Below are positions 1 through 6,282 of a stretch of DNA of 12,339 bases, one piece after another (the stretch's first letter is position 1; every line of letters begins with the position of its first letter). The notes beneath the pieces are model-generated. The model worked only from the letters and a program-made list of their open reading frames with translations, did no database searches and was not told where the DNA came from. The position numbers were made by a program, and so were the translations under genes. This DNA comes from DASQDT01 sp036380435 (GTDB lineage: Bacteria; Acidobacteriota; Blastocatellia; Pyrinomonadales; Pyrinomonadaceae), in contig DASVES010000327.1 of the NCBI GenBank assembly GCA_036380435.1, forward strand, positions 1 through 12,339, given 5' to 3'.

Positions 1-690
1 CTTGTAGGTCAGGTGCCGATGGCGGTGCTGGCCGCGCTGATGATTATGGCGGGCATCGGTGCCATCAACTTCCGCGAGGCACGTTCGATCTGGAATACCG
101 GCGGGGCGGCGCGCTGGTCAATCTCGGTGACCTTCGTGGCGACGCTGGTGCTCTCGATCCCGCTCGCGGTCGCCGCCGGCGTCCTGCTGACCGTCGTCCT
201 CTATCTCAAGTCGTCGGCGAGCGACGTGAGGGTGCTGGAACTCGTCCGATTGGACGACGGGCGCATCGCCGCGAGCAAGCCGCCCGCGCGACTGCCGGGC
301 AATAAAGTGACGGTGCTTGACGTTGATGGGAGTCTGTTCTTCGCCGGGGCGCGCACGCTCTCGGAGGCGCTACCTACACCAGCGGGCGCGACGCGCCCCG
401 TCGTCGTCTTGCGCCTGCGGGGATACACGAGCGTGGGCGCGACGCTCGTCGAGGTGCTCGACGACTACGCCGACGCGCTCGCCGAAGTGGGCGGGCGGCT
501 TTACTTGAGCGGCGTGGGTGAGGAGGTGGGCAGGCAGTTGCGGCGCGCGGGCAAGCTCGACCTCGACCGGGCCGTTCATCTCGTCCCCGCCGACGACATC
601 TTTGGTGCCTCGACCGGGCAGGCGGTGGCGCACGCCAGCGAATGGCTCGGCAGCACGCGCCATGATTCACCGCTGACGGAGAACGAGTAA
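1..690 (+). CDS. SulP family anion permease, C-terminal part with STAS domain (5' truncated by window)
   Basis: This is the C-terminal end of an inner-membrane SulP (SLC26-like) transporter, a family that moves sulfate, bicarbonate or other anions. The frame is open to base 1, so the true start lies outside the window; the GTG at 13 is internal. The visible part begins with hydrophobic helices (roughly residues 5-25 and 38-70). A cytosolic STAS domain of about 100 residues follows; its core 'VTVLDVDGSLFFAGA' and the later 'VVVLRLRGYTSVGATLVEVL' match the beta-alpha pattern of STAS domains. The usual serine after the central strand appears as the T-S pair in 'GYTSVG'. It ends with TAA at 688-690. 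The substrate cannot be told from this part. The family call is confident; the transported ion is unknown. Confidence 0.85.
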   Translation, partial: LVGQVPMAVLAALMIMAGIGAINFREARSIWNTGGAARWSISVTFVATLVLSIPLAVAAGVLLTVVLYLKSSASDVRVLELVRLDDGRIAASKPPARLPGNKVTVLDVDGSLFFAGARTLSEALPTPAGATRPVVVLRLRGYTSVGATLVEVLDDYADALAEVGGRLYLSGVGEEVGRQLRRAGKLDLDRAVHLVPADDIFGASTGQAVAHASEWLGSTRHDSPLTENE

Positions 691-760
691 GCCACTGCCG
701 CGGTCGTTTTGAGCAGCCGGGCGAAGTTGGTTTGTTCAGCCTCAAGAAGAGAGATCGATA

Positions 761-881
761 ATGTTCGTCATACTCGCGCACAACTGGTGGATGCTATGCT
801 TGCGCGGCATCCTCCCGCTCGTCTTCGGCTTGCTCTGCTTGGTCTATCCCGGTGGCGTCACGTTAACCGTCATGAAATCAT
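761..881 (+). pseudogene. HdeD-like (DUF308) membrane protein, N-terminal remnant
   Basis: The frame opens at ATG 761 behind a purine-rich AAGAAGAGAGA. Its first 37 residues, including 'HNWWMLCLRGILPLVFGLL' and a following Y-P-G, match the start of HdeD/DUF308 proteins (typically 'NWW..LLRGI..ilFGi....PG'). Those are multi-helix inner-membrane proteins of about 180-220 residues linked to acid and general stress. After about base 874 the similarity stops. The frame runs on to 1057 as Arg-rich sequence without helices, overlapping the next gene in another frame. I read this as the 5' stub of a gene whose remaining five or so helices are gone. A short single-helix peptide could still be made. 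Confidence 0.7.
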
Positions 882-888
882 GTGAAGC

Positions 889-894
889 GAGGGA
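889..894 (+). promoter_or_regulatory. Ribosome binding site deciding the start at ATG 900
   Basis: GAGGGA lies 5 bases before ATG 900. The upstream GTG 882, which would add six residues, has no comparable site, so 900 is preferred. Confidence 0.6.
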
Positions 895-899
895 CAAAA

Positions 900-1436
900 A
901 TGCTGACAGTTTTTCGTATCGCGGTCGCCGTCGCTCTGTCGTCACTTTTAGTTTACTCATCGCCGCAGACGCGCGCCCGGCAGGGGGCCGGGCCGGTCAA
1001 ATTTTCCTTCAGGTCTCTGGATGGCGGCAACGTTACGGACGCCGACCTGCGCGGTAAAGTGGCGGTGTTGATTTTCAGCGACAGACGTCTGCCGATCTCG
1101 AAGAAGCGGGCCGAGTCGGTGCGCTTCCTGGTCTATGAGTTCGCCCCGCGGGGAGTGGTCTTCTACCTGATCAGTACGGACTCCGAGAGGCCGGAGTCGA
1201 AGAACTACGCCTCCGACGAAGCGGTGCGGGGGTACGGCCGAAAAAGCAGGCTGCGATTGCCGGTACTCCGCGACCCGGAAGGGAAGACCTTGCGGGAATA
1301 CGGCAGGGATCAAATTCCGTTGGTCGTCGTGCTCGACAGGCAGGGCCGTGTAGACGGGAAGCCCCTCGAAGGGTTTAGCCTTAAAGGCTCTCTCGAACGC
1401 ACCTTGCGGTCCCGGCTGAGACGCCTGACGCGGTAG
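900..1436 (+). CDS. Secreted thioredoxin-fold (redoxin/TlpA-like) protein lacking the CXXC motif
   Basis: A 178-residue protein from ATG 900. Residues 1-28 form a signal peptide: a short Arg-containing N-region, then a hydrophobic 'AVAVALSSLLVYS'. It is therefore expected in the periplasm or on the membrane surface. The mature part follows the AhpC/TlpA pattern: 'FSFRSLDGGNVTDADLRGKV' (strand plus 'L.GK'), 'AVLIFSD' (central strand), a mid-region 'GVVFYLISTDSE', 'PVLRDPEGKT' and the cis-proline segment 'QIPLVVVLDRQGRV' (Pro about 140). Where active members have W-C-x-x-C after the central strand, this one reads D-R-R-L-P, and the mature protein has no Cys at all. It therefore cannot do thiol-disulfide exchange and is probably a binding or structural derivative. 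An alternative GTG start at 882 is less likely. Confidence 0.72.
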   Translation: MLTVFRIAVAVALSSLLVYSSPQTRARQGAGPVKFSFRSLDGGNVTDADLRGKVAVLIFSDRRLPISKKRAESVRFLVYEFAPRGVVFYLISTDSERPESKNYASDEAVRGYGRKSRLRLPVLRDPEGKTLREYGRDQIPLVVVLDRQGRVDGKPLEGFSLKGSLERTLRSRLRRLTR

Positions 1437-1512
1437 TCTTCTTTAGCCGTAGTGCGACGGCCGGGCTTTATCGCCTCGCCGGCGCGCTCCGCAAGTTTAT
1501 CAAACACGTATT

Positions 1513-1535
1513 ACGTTAACGTGAAGGCCTTCACG
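1513..1535. repeat. Two overlapping perfect palindromes
   Basis: ACGTTAACGT (1513-1522, 10 bp) overlaps CGTGAAGGCCTTCACG (1520-1535, 16 bp); both are perfect inverted repeats without mismatch. The longer one could form a 6-bp stem with a GGCC loop, but no T-run follows, so it is not a classical terminator. A binding site for a dimeric regulator, or a relic of a mobile-element end, are possible readings. Confidence 0.6.
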
Positions 1536-1672
1536 GCGAGGTCGAAACCAACGCGGTCTCAGCCGCGTTCGTCCAATCCCGGATGGCGACATCTTCATCA
1601 CCCACCTCTCCGGCATCAACCACAAATCCTCTCCGGTCTAAACATCACCCGCCGGGGCGCGCCCGCCGCCTC

Positions 1673-1710
1673 ATAAAGTCAGGATTAGAAAATAAAAGTC
1701 AAGAATTGGA
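1673..1710. repeat. AT-rich imperfect direct repeat, about 19-base period
   Basis: ATAAAGTCAGGATTAGAA (1673-1690) is echoed by ATAAAAGTCAAGAATTGGA (1692-1710). Both copies share ATAAA-GTCA followed by a GA-rich stretch. The repeat lies just before the GTG start of the orphan ORF, in a much AT-richer patch than the surroundings. Confidence 0.35.
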
Positions 1711-1716
1711 AAGAAA

Positions 1717-1995
1717 GTGAGCAGGGGTTGGGCTAAACTGCCAAATCCCTTTTCAGAAAAGAAAGTGCGCATTGGTGGGCTAACCATTGAGTTGAAATTC
1801 AAACGCGACTTAACTGCGACCAAGCCGGATGAGGATGCCGAAAGAAGCCAGGCGACGCCCGACTCAGAATATCTGAATTGGTGTGACCGTAATGCGCCGC
1901 CTCATGCGCCGCTTCGTCGAGCACGGAAACTCACAATGACCCTTCTGAAATTACTTATTGATTCGGTGATGTGGGAAGTGGGGGAAGCAGGATGA
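1717..1995 (+). CDS. Small hypothetical protein overlapping the UspA start
   Basis: A 92-codon frame begins at GTG 1717 behind GGAAAGAA and ends at TGA 1993-1995. The stop overlaps the ATG of the next gene in an ATGA arrangement, which suggests translational coupling. An in-frame stop at 1693-1695 limits how far upstream it can start. The product starts with 'GWAKLPNPFSEKKVRIGG' and 'LTIELKFKRDL', which looks like two beta strands. An acidic, polar linker follows, then a hydrophobic stretch near residues 73-84 ('MTLLKLLIDSVM'). I do not recognise a family. Its base composition is clearly more AT-rich than its neighbours, so it may be acquired or a decayed fragment. It could also be non-coding. 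Confidence 0.4.
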   Translation: MSRGWAKLPNPFSEKKVRIGGLTIELKFKRDLTATKPDEDAERSQATPDSEYLNWCDRNAPPHAPLRRARKLTMTLLKLLIDSVMWEVGEAG

Positions 1996-2942
1996 ACGAA
2001 CGAATGAAAGTGCTGGTCGCATACGACGGTTCCGCTTACGCCGATGCCGCGCTTGAAGATTTGCGTCGTGCCGGACTGCCGCGCGAGGCGGAAGCCCTGA
2101 TCGTTTCGGTGAGTGATGGCCTGGTGGACCCCTCCTCGTCAATTGCAGATATCGCCGGGAGCGCCCTGACTTCGCGCAGGGTAACGTCGGCCATCGAGCT
2201 GGTTCGGGAGCACGCCGCGCAGGCGCTCGAAGAGGCGAAGGAGTTCGCGGCTAAAGCGGGTGATCGTGTCCGGTCATATTTCCCGGATTGGGAAGTACGT
2301 GCCGAAGGCATCGCGGGCACGCCGTCTCAAGAATTGGCACAGAGGGCGGACGAGTGGAAGCCCGACTTAATTGTAGTTGGTTCACAGGGGCGCTCCGCCC
2401 TGGGGCGATTCTTCCTCGGCAGCGTCTCGAAAAAGCTCGCCACCGAGTCGCGCTCGTCTGTGCGTGTCGCGCGTCGCACGGTCGAAAAGGGGCAAGGCGC
2501 CCCGCCGCGAATAATGATCGGGGTGGACGGTTCACACGGCGCGGAGGGTGCAGTCCGCTCGGTGGGCAGGCGTGAGTGGCCTGACGGAACCGAGGTGAAG
2601 ATAGTCGCCGTCGATGACGGCGTTTCGCCGGCAAGGATCGCACACATCCTTCCGACGGCGGCGGGGATCATCAGAAGCAACAACGAAGAAGCAGCGGGGA
2701 AAGCACGGCAGATGGCGGAGTGGGCGGAGAATGAGCTGCGCGCCGTCGGCTTACAGGTGTCGGTCGCAATCGTGAAAGGCGAACCCCAACACATCCTGAT
2801 CGAAGAGGCACAGAAGTGGGATGCCGATTCCATCTTCGTCGGCTCACGTGGATTGGACCAGCCTAACGAGAAATCAGGCTTGGGCGGCGTTTCAACGGGG
2901 CTGGTAATGAATGCGGCCTGTACGGTCGAGGTCGTGCGCTAG
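1992..2942 (+). CDS. Universal stress protein with two tandem UspA domains
   Basis: A 316-residue cytosolic protein made of two UspA domains: about residues 5-162 and 173-316. Each opens with the typical strand: 'MKVLVAYDGSAYADAAL' and 'RIMIGVDGSHGAEGAV'. The first domain carries the full nucleotide-binding pattern G-2x-G-9x-G-S (G130, G133, G143-S144, in 'GSQGRSALGRFFLGS'), so ATP binding is likely. In the second the equivalent 'GSRGLDQPNEKSGLGGVS' has altered spacing and may bind weakly or not at all. Tandem UspA proteins of about 300 residues are common in stress regulons. ATG 1992 is chosen because GGGGAAG at 1981-1987 precedes it; GTG 1971 and ATG 2004 are less well placed. The start overlaps the stop of the small upstream ORF. 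Confidence 0.92.
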   Translation: MNERMKVLVAYDGSAYADAALEDLRRAGLPREAEALIVSVSDGLVDPSSSIADIAGSALTSRRVTSAIELVREHAAQALEEAKEFAAKAGDRVRSYFPDWEVRAEGIAGTPSQELAQRADEWKPDLIVVGSQGRSALGRFFLGSVSKKLATESRSSVRVARRTVEKGQGAPPRIMIGVDGSHGAEGAVRSVGRREWPDGTEVKIVAVDDGVSPARIAHILPTAAGIIRSNNEEAAGKARQMAEWAENELRAVGLQVSVAIVKGEPQHILIEEAQKWDADSIFVGSRGLDQPNEKSGLGGVSTGLVMNAACTVEVVR

Positions 2943-2994
2943 AGCAACCGGCGTTGATGCGGCTTGATTTCGTGCGACTAAGTTAGGGAGTCTT

Positions 2995-3045
2995 ATGGAA
3001 CAGGCGCCGAGCGATTCTACGGGCGATGGGCGGCGGAGGCGCTAG
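2995..3045 (+). CDS. Possible 16-residue leader peptide ending in four arginines
   Basis: ATG 2995 lies four bases after AGGGAG (2985-2990). The frame reads MEQAPSDSTGDGRRRR and stops at TAG 3043-3045. The last four sense codons are all Arg (CGG CGG AGG CGC), and the stop lies inside the 14-bp palindrome at 3037-3050. This arrangement resembles attenuator leader peptides, where ribosome position affects a hairpin. A chance ORF or the amputated start of a lost gene are equally possible. Confidence 0.25.
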   Translation: MEQAPSDSTGDGRRRR

Positions 3046-3050
3046 CGCCT
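3037..3050. promoter_or_regulatory. 14-bp perfect palindrome upstream of the FMN reductase gene
   Basis: AGGCGCTAGCGCCT is its own reverse complement. It could be an operator for a dimeric regulator, or a 5-bp hairpin with a CTAG loop. No T-run follows, so it is not a clear terminator. It lies 61 bases before the start codon at 3111. Confidence 0.4.
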
Positions 3051-3110
3051 TAATCCTGATTGCCACCCGACAAGTAATCTAAATCCGACTGACAGCAAGG
3101 AGACCATGAA

Positions 3111-3680
3111 ATGAGTAAACCAGTTCGCATTCTTGGCATCGCCGGCAGCCTTCGTCGTGAATCGTACAACCGCGCCGCCCTGCGCGCCGCGACAGAACTC
3201 GCGCCGGAAGGCGCGACCATCGAAACTTTTGAGCTTGACGGCATCCCCGGATTCAATCAGGACGAGGAACAGAACCCGCCCGCCCAAGTCACTGAGTTGA
3301 AGCGGCGCATTCGGGAGGCGGACGCCATCCTCATCGTGACGCCGGAATACAACTACTCCATTCCGGGCGTGTTGAAGAACGCGATTGACTGGGCGTCGAG
3401 ACCCTACGGCGACAGCGCGTGGAACGGCAAACCGGCGGCGATCATGGGCGCTTCGGTCGGCTCAATCGCCACGGCGCGCGCCCAGTATCACCTCCGCCAG
3501 ATGATGGTCTTCCTCAACATGTTCCCCATCAACCAGCCGGAGGTGATGATCGGCAACGCCTCGGAGCGGTTCGACGCGCAGGGGAAGCTGACGGATGACG
3601 CGACGAAAGACTTCATCCGCCAGCTACTACAGAATCTCGTGGAGTGGACCCGGCGAATCGGGCAACCCCAAGGGACGTAA
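3111..3680 (+). CDS. NAD(P)H-dependent FMN reductase (flavodoxin-like fold)
   Basis: A 189-residue cytosolic flavoprotein of the NADPH_FMN_red family (SsuE/ChrR/azoreductase-like). It uses NAD(P)H to reduce bound FMN, and through it quinones, chromate, azo or nitro compounds. The FMN phosphate loop is 'GSLRRESYN' (residues 12-20). The isoalloxazine-contacting motif 'TPEYNYSIPGVLKNAIDW' begins at residue 77. The length fits the family. ATG 3111 lies eight bases behind AAGGAGA (3097-3103); the ATG at 3106 stops after two codons. It is the first gene of a tight run, 36 bases before the flavoprotein gene. A paralogue lies at 10450-11016. The natural electron acceptor cannot be deduced. Confidence 0.93.
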   Translation: MSKPVRILGIAGSLRRESYNRAALRAATELAPEGATIETFELDGIPGFNQDEEQNPPAQVTELKRRIREADAILIVTPEYNYSIPGVLKNAIDWASRPYGDSAWNGKPAAIMGASVGSIATARAQYHLRQMMVFLNMFPINQPEVMIGNASERFDAQGKLTDDATKDFIRQLLQNLVEWTRRIGQPQGT

Positions 3681-3716
3681 CTTCGGTTCGGCAAAGTCAA
3701 TCAGCGAGGTAGAAAC

Positions 3717-5132
3717 ATGCCTGAGATCGAAAGCTACGATGTCCTTGTCATCGGAAGCGGAGAAGCGGGCAAGTACCTGGCCTGGACAATGGCCAGGGCG
3801 GGACACCGCACCGCCGTCGTCGAGCGGAGGTACATCGGCGGCTCCTGCCCGAACATCGCCTGCCTGCCGAGCAAGAACGTGATTCATAGCGCAAAAGTAG
3901 CGTCGTTGGCTGCACGTGCGGCGGAGTTCGGGGTCGAGGTAGGTCCGGTCGCGACGAACATGGAAGCCGTCCAGCTCCGCAAGCGGAAGATGGTCGAGGA
4001 CCTGATCAAGGTCCATTCCGACCGGTACGAAGCCAGCGGCGCGGAATTGATTATGGGAGAGGCCCGCTTCGTTTCTCCGAGAACCGTCCGCATCAGTCTC
4101 AATGACCACGGCACAAGAGTCATCGCCGGCGAGCGTGTGTTCCTGAACGTGGGCACGCGCGCGGCCCTACCTCCTGTGCCCGGCCTGGCCGAAGCCAAAC
4201 CCATGACACATGTCGAGGCTCTCGATCTCGACCGTCTGCCGGAGCATCTTATCGTGTTGGGCGGCGGCTATGTCGGGCTTGAACTGGCGCAGGCCGTCCG
4301 CCGGTTCGGCTCGCGGGTGACGGTGATCGAGAGAGGCCCTAGGCTTGCCAGCCGCGAGGACACTGACGTCAGCGCGGCGTTCCTGGAGTTATTTCATGAC
4401 GAGGGGATCGAGGTCCTGCTGGGGGCGGAAGTGCGCCGCGTCGAGGGGCGTTCCGGCGGTGAGATTCGGGTCAGCGTGGAAGAGGCGGACGGCGGGAGAG
4501 TAATTGAGGGGACGGATTTCCTGGTCGCGGCCGGCCGGACTCCGAACACGCAGGGCATGGGACTCGACTTGGCCGGAATTGAGCTGGACCGGCGCGGCTA
4601 CGTCAGGGTCAACGAACGTCTTGAGACCACCGCGCCCGGCACCTGGGCGATGGGCGACTGCGCCGGCAGCCCGCAGTTTACGCATGTCGCCTACGACGAC
4701 TTCCGCGTCGTGCGTGACAACCTGAATGGGGGCAATCGGACGACCGAGAACCGGCTGGTTCCCTTCTGCATGTTCACCGATCCGGAACTGGCAAGGGTCG
4801 GGTTGAACGAATCGGAGGCGAAGAACAGCGGCATTGATTACCGCCTGGTCAAGCTGCCCATGGCAGCCGTGCTGCGGACGCGGACCATCTCCGAGCCGCG
4901 CGGATTCATAAAAATGCTCCTCGACGTGGCGAGCGACCGGATTCTCGGGATCACGGTTCTCGGCGCCGAGGCGAGTGAACTGATGGCGGTGGTGCAGACC
5001 GCAATGCTCGGAGAGCTTCCCTATACGGTGCTGCGTGATGCCATTTTCACTCACCCGACAGCAGCCGAAGGGCTCAACGTGCTCCTGGCAGACGTCGCCC
5101 CGAAGGCGATGCACGAATTCGCTACCTCATAA
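3717..5132 (+). CDS. Class I pyridine nucleotide-disulfide oxidoreductase (dihydrolipoamide dehydrogenase/MerA-like)
   Basis: A 471-residue FAD enzyme of the Lpd/glutathione reductase/MerA group. In order: the FAD Rossmann motif GSGEAG (residues 13-18, closing acid E36); the redox-active disulfide 'GGSCPNIACLPSK' with C44 and C49; the NAD(P) motif 'LGGGYVGLELA', whose second strand ends in Glu ('VTVIERG'), favouring NADH; the second FAD segment 'WAMGDCAGSPQFTHVAYDD'; and the C-terminal dimer domain with the base pair H446/E451 ('THPTAAEG'). The C-terminal vicinal Cys pair and N-terminal metal domain of mercuric reductases are missing, so MerA is unlikely. No lipoyl-dependent complex gene is nearby, so a classical Lpd role is not supported. 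GAGGT at 3706-3710 supports the start. The thiol substrate is unknown. Confidence 0.9.
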   Translation: MPEIESYDVLVIGSGEAGKYLAWTMARAGHRTAVVERRYIGGSCPNIACLPSKNVIHSAKVASLAARAAEFGVEVGPVATNMEAVQLRKRKMVEDLIKVHSDRYEASGAELIMGEARFVSPRTVRISLNDHGTRVIAGERVFLNVGTRAALPPVPGLAEAKPMTHVEALDLDRLPEHLIVLGGGYVGLELAQAVRRFGSRVTVIERGPRLASREDTDVSAAFLELFHDEGIEVLLGAEVRRVEGRSGGEIRVSVEEADGGRVIEGTDFLVAAGRTPNTQGMGLDLAGIELDRRGYVRVNERLETTAPGTWAMGDCAGSPQFTHVAYDDFRVVRDNLNGGNRTTENRLVPFCMFTDPELARVGLNESEAKNSGIDYRLVKLPMAAVLRTRTISEPRGFIKMLLDVASDRILGITVLGAEASELMAVVQTAMLGELPYTVLRDAIFTHPTAAEGLNVLLADVAPKAMHEFATS

Positions 5133-5195
5133 GGGTAGGAGTGATGTTGAGTCAATGCGTTCCAGAGCCTGTTATGAATTTCCCTTTGGAAACAC

Positions 5196-5203
5196 AAGGA
5201 GGT
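5196..5203 (+). promoter_or_regulatory. Near-perfect Shine-Dalgarno of the alcohol dehydrogenase gene
   Basis: AAGGAGGT lies five bases before ATG 5209. It is the strongest ribosome binding site in the window and suggests high translation. A small TTTCC/GGAAA inverted repeat (5179-5192) sits just upstream. Confidence 0.7.
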
Positions 5204-5208
5204 AGGTC

Positions 5209-6255
5209 ATGCGAGCAGTGAGATTTGCTGGAGTAGGCAAGTCCGCCCAGATCGCGGATGTTGCCAAGCCGTCGCCCGCTCCCGGTCAGGTTTTGATAAA
5301 GATCGGCGGCGCGGGCGTGTGTCATTCGGATTTGCACGTGATGGAAGAGGATTTAGGCTTCACGCCTCCGTTCACGCTCGGACATGAGAACGCCGGATGG
5401 GTGGCGGAGCTTGGAGAAGGCGTCACAGGTTTTAAGGAAGGCGACGCGGTCGCCGTTTATGGTCCGTGGGGCTGCGGTCGCTGTCATGCTTGCCAGCTCT
5501 CGATGGAGAACTACTGCGAGAACTGGGCTGATCTCGGCGGCTTCGGCGGCGGTCTCGGTTTCGACGGCGGAATGGCGGAGTATTTTCTCGTACCCGCGGC
5601 GCGTTTGTTAGTTCCGCTCGAAGGATTGAGTCCGGCGAAAGCCGCGCCTTTGAGCGACGCCGCGCTGACTCCGTATCACGCCATCAAGCGCGCCCTGCCG
5701 CGACTCAACGCCGATGATACGGTCGTCGTGATGGGCGTCGGCGGACTCGGACACATGGCGATTCAACTCCTGCGTGTGCTCGCGCCCGTGCGCATCATCG
5801 CCGCCGACGTGGACGAGAAGAAGCTGGAGCAGGCGAAGGCGCTCGGCGCGGACGAAGTCGTCAACAACCGCGACGCCGACGCGGCCGCCGAACGGATATT
5901 GAAACTCACGGGGACGCGCGGCGCGGGCTTGGTGCTTGATTGTGTCGGCGTGCAACCGACGATTGATCTCGGTGCGAAACTTTTGGGACGCAACTGCGTC
6001 TGGACAATAGTCGGCTTGGGCGGCGGGCATCATGACTTTCATCACGGCAGCACGCCTTACGGCTGCTCGATGAGCATTCCGTATTGGGGGTCGCGCGTCG
6101 AATTGATGGAGGTGATTGCGATGGCGCGCGACGGACGAATCCACGCGGAGACAACCGAGTTCCCTTTGGAGCAGGCAGTCGAAGTCTATGACAAACTCAA
6201 AGCGGGGCAAATCACGGGTCGTGCCGTGCTGATACCGGATGGCGCATCGCGTTGA
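5209..6255 (+). CDS. Zinc-dependent alcohol dehydrogenase (MDR family, AdhP/ADH-A-like)
   Basis: A 348-residue cytosolic NAD-dependent medium-chain dehydrogenase/reductase that interconverts alcohols and aldehydes or ketones. Catalytic zinc residues are visible in 'GVCHSD' (C38) and 'LGHENAG' (H59, E60). The structural zinc lobe has four Cys in 'GPWGCGRCHACQLSMENYC' (C89, C92, C95, C103). The nucleotide fold carries 'GVGGLGHMAIQLL', with an Asp in 'IIAADVDEKK' favouring NAD over NADP. The 'VYGPWGCG.CHAC', 'LTPYHAI' and 'PYWGSR.ELM' stretches recall, from memory, the broad-specificity secondary alcohol dehydrogenase ADH-A of actinobacteria (Rhodococcus), so a broad aldehyde/ketone role is plausible. 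It lies 76 bases after the flavoprotein gene and 27 before the amidohydrolase gene. The family is certain; the substrate is not. Confidence 0.95.
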   Translation: MRAVRFAGVGKSAQIADVAKPSPAPGQVLIKIGGAGVCHSDLHVMEEDLGFTPPFTLGHENAGWVAELGEGVTGFKEGDAVAVYGPWGCGRCHACQLSMENYCENWADLGGFGGGLGFDGGMAEYFLVPAARLLVPLEGLSPAKAAPLSDAALTPYHAIKRALPRLNADDTVVVMGVGGLGHMAIQLLRVLAPVRIIAADVDEKKLEQAKALGADEVVNNRDADAAAERILKLTGTRGAGLVLDCVGVQPTIDLGAKLLGRNCVWTIVGLGGGHHDFHHGSTPYGCSMSIPYWGSRVELMEVIAMARDGRIHAETTEFPLEQAVEVYDKLKAGQITGRAVLIPDGASR

Positions 6256-6282
6256 TACATTGAGCCTGAGGGAGAGTCCTCA

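Larger units (their letters stand above)
1437..1716. other. Gene-poor gap with palindromes and possible decayed coding sequence
   Basis: No convincing gene is present in these 280 bases. A frame directly after the preceding stop gives the protein-like tail 'GLYRLAGALRKFIKHVLR' before TAA 1517-1519 but has no start codon. Another frame gives 'DGDIFITHLSGINHKSSPV' before a stop near 1638-1640. Both could be ends of decayed genes, but I could not assign either. The gap also holds the two overlapping palindromes at 1513-1535 and an AT-rich imperfect direct repeat at 1673-1710. Confidence 0.5.
2943..3110. other. Intergenic leader region before the redox gene run
   Basis: This gap separates uspA from the first FMN reductase gene and ends in the strong AAGGAGA site at 3097-3103. 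It contains a 16-codon ORF at 2995-3045 and a 14-bp palindrome at 3037-3050. No clear sigma-70 pair with proper spacing was found, although the promoter of the downstream run would be expected here. Confidence 0.45.

Noticed and set aside
374..781. Minus-strand ORFs opposite the STAS domain
   Set aside because: The translation is Arg/Pro-rich and featureless, and the + strand coding is convincing.
860..1520. ACGTTAAC at 860-867 and 1513-1520 as an 8-bp target-site duplication around an insertion that split the HdeD gene
   Set aside because: No HdeD-like sequence continues after 1520, no terminal inverted repeats or transposase are seen, and the motif is largely a self-palindrome, so chance is likely.
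3037..3050. Rho-independent terminator after uspA
   Set aside because: The stem is short and no T-run follows the palindrome.
4389..5114. Long minus-strand ORF of 241 codons
   Set aside because: It lies wholly opposite the flavoprotein gene, has His/Arg-rich low-complexity translation and no family match; it is a shadow of GC-rich coding.
3717..5132. Mercuric reductase (MerA)
   Set aside because: There is no C-terminal vicinal Cys pair, no N-terminal metal-binding domain and no mer genes nearby.
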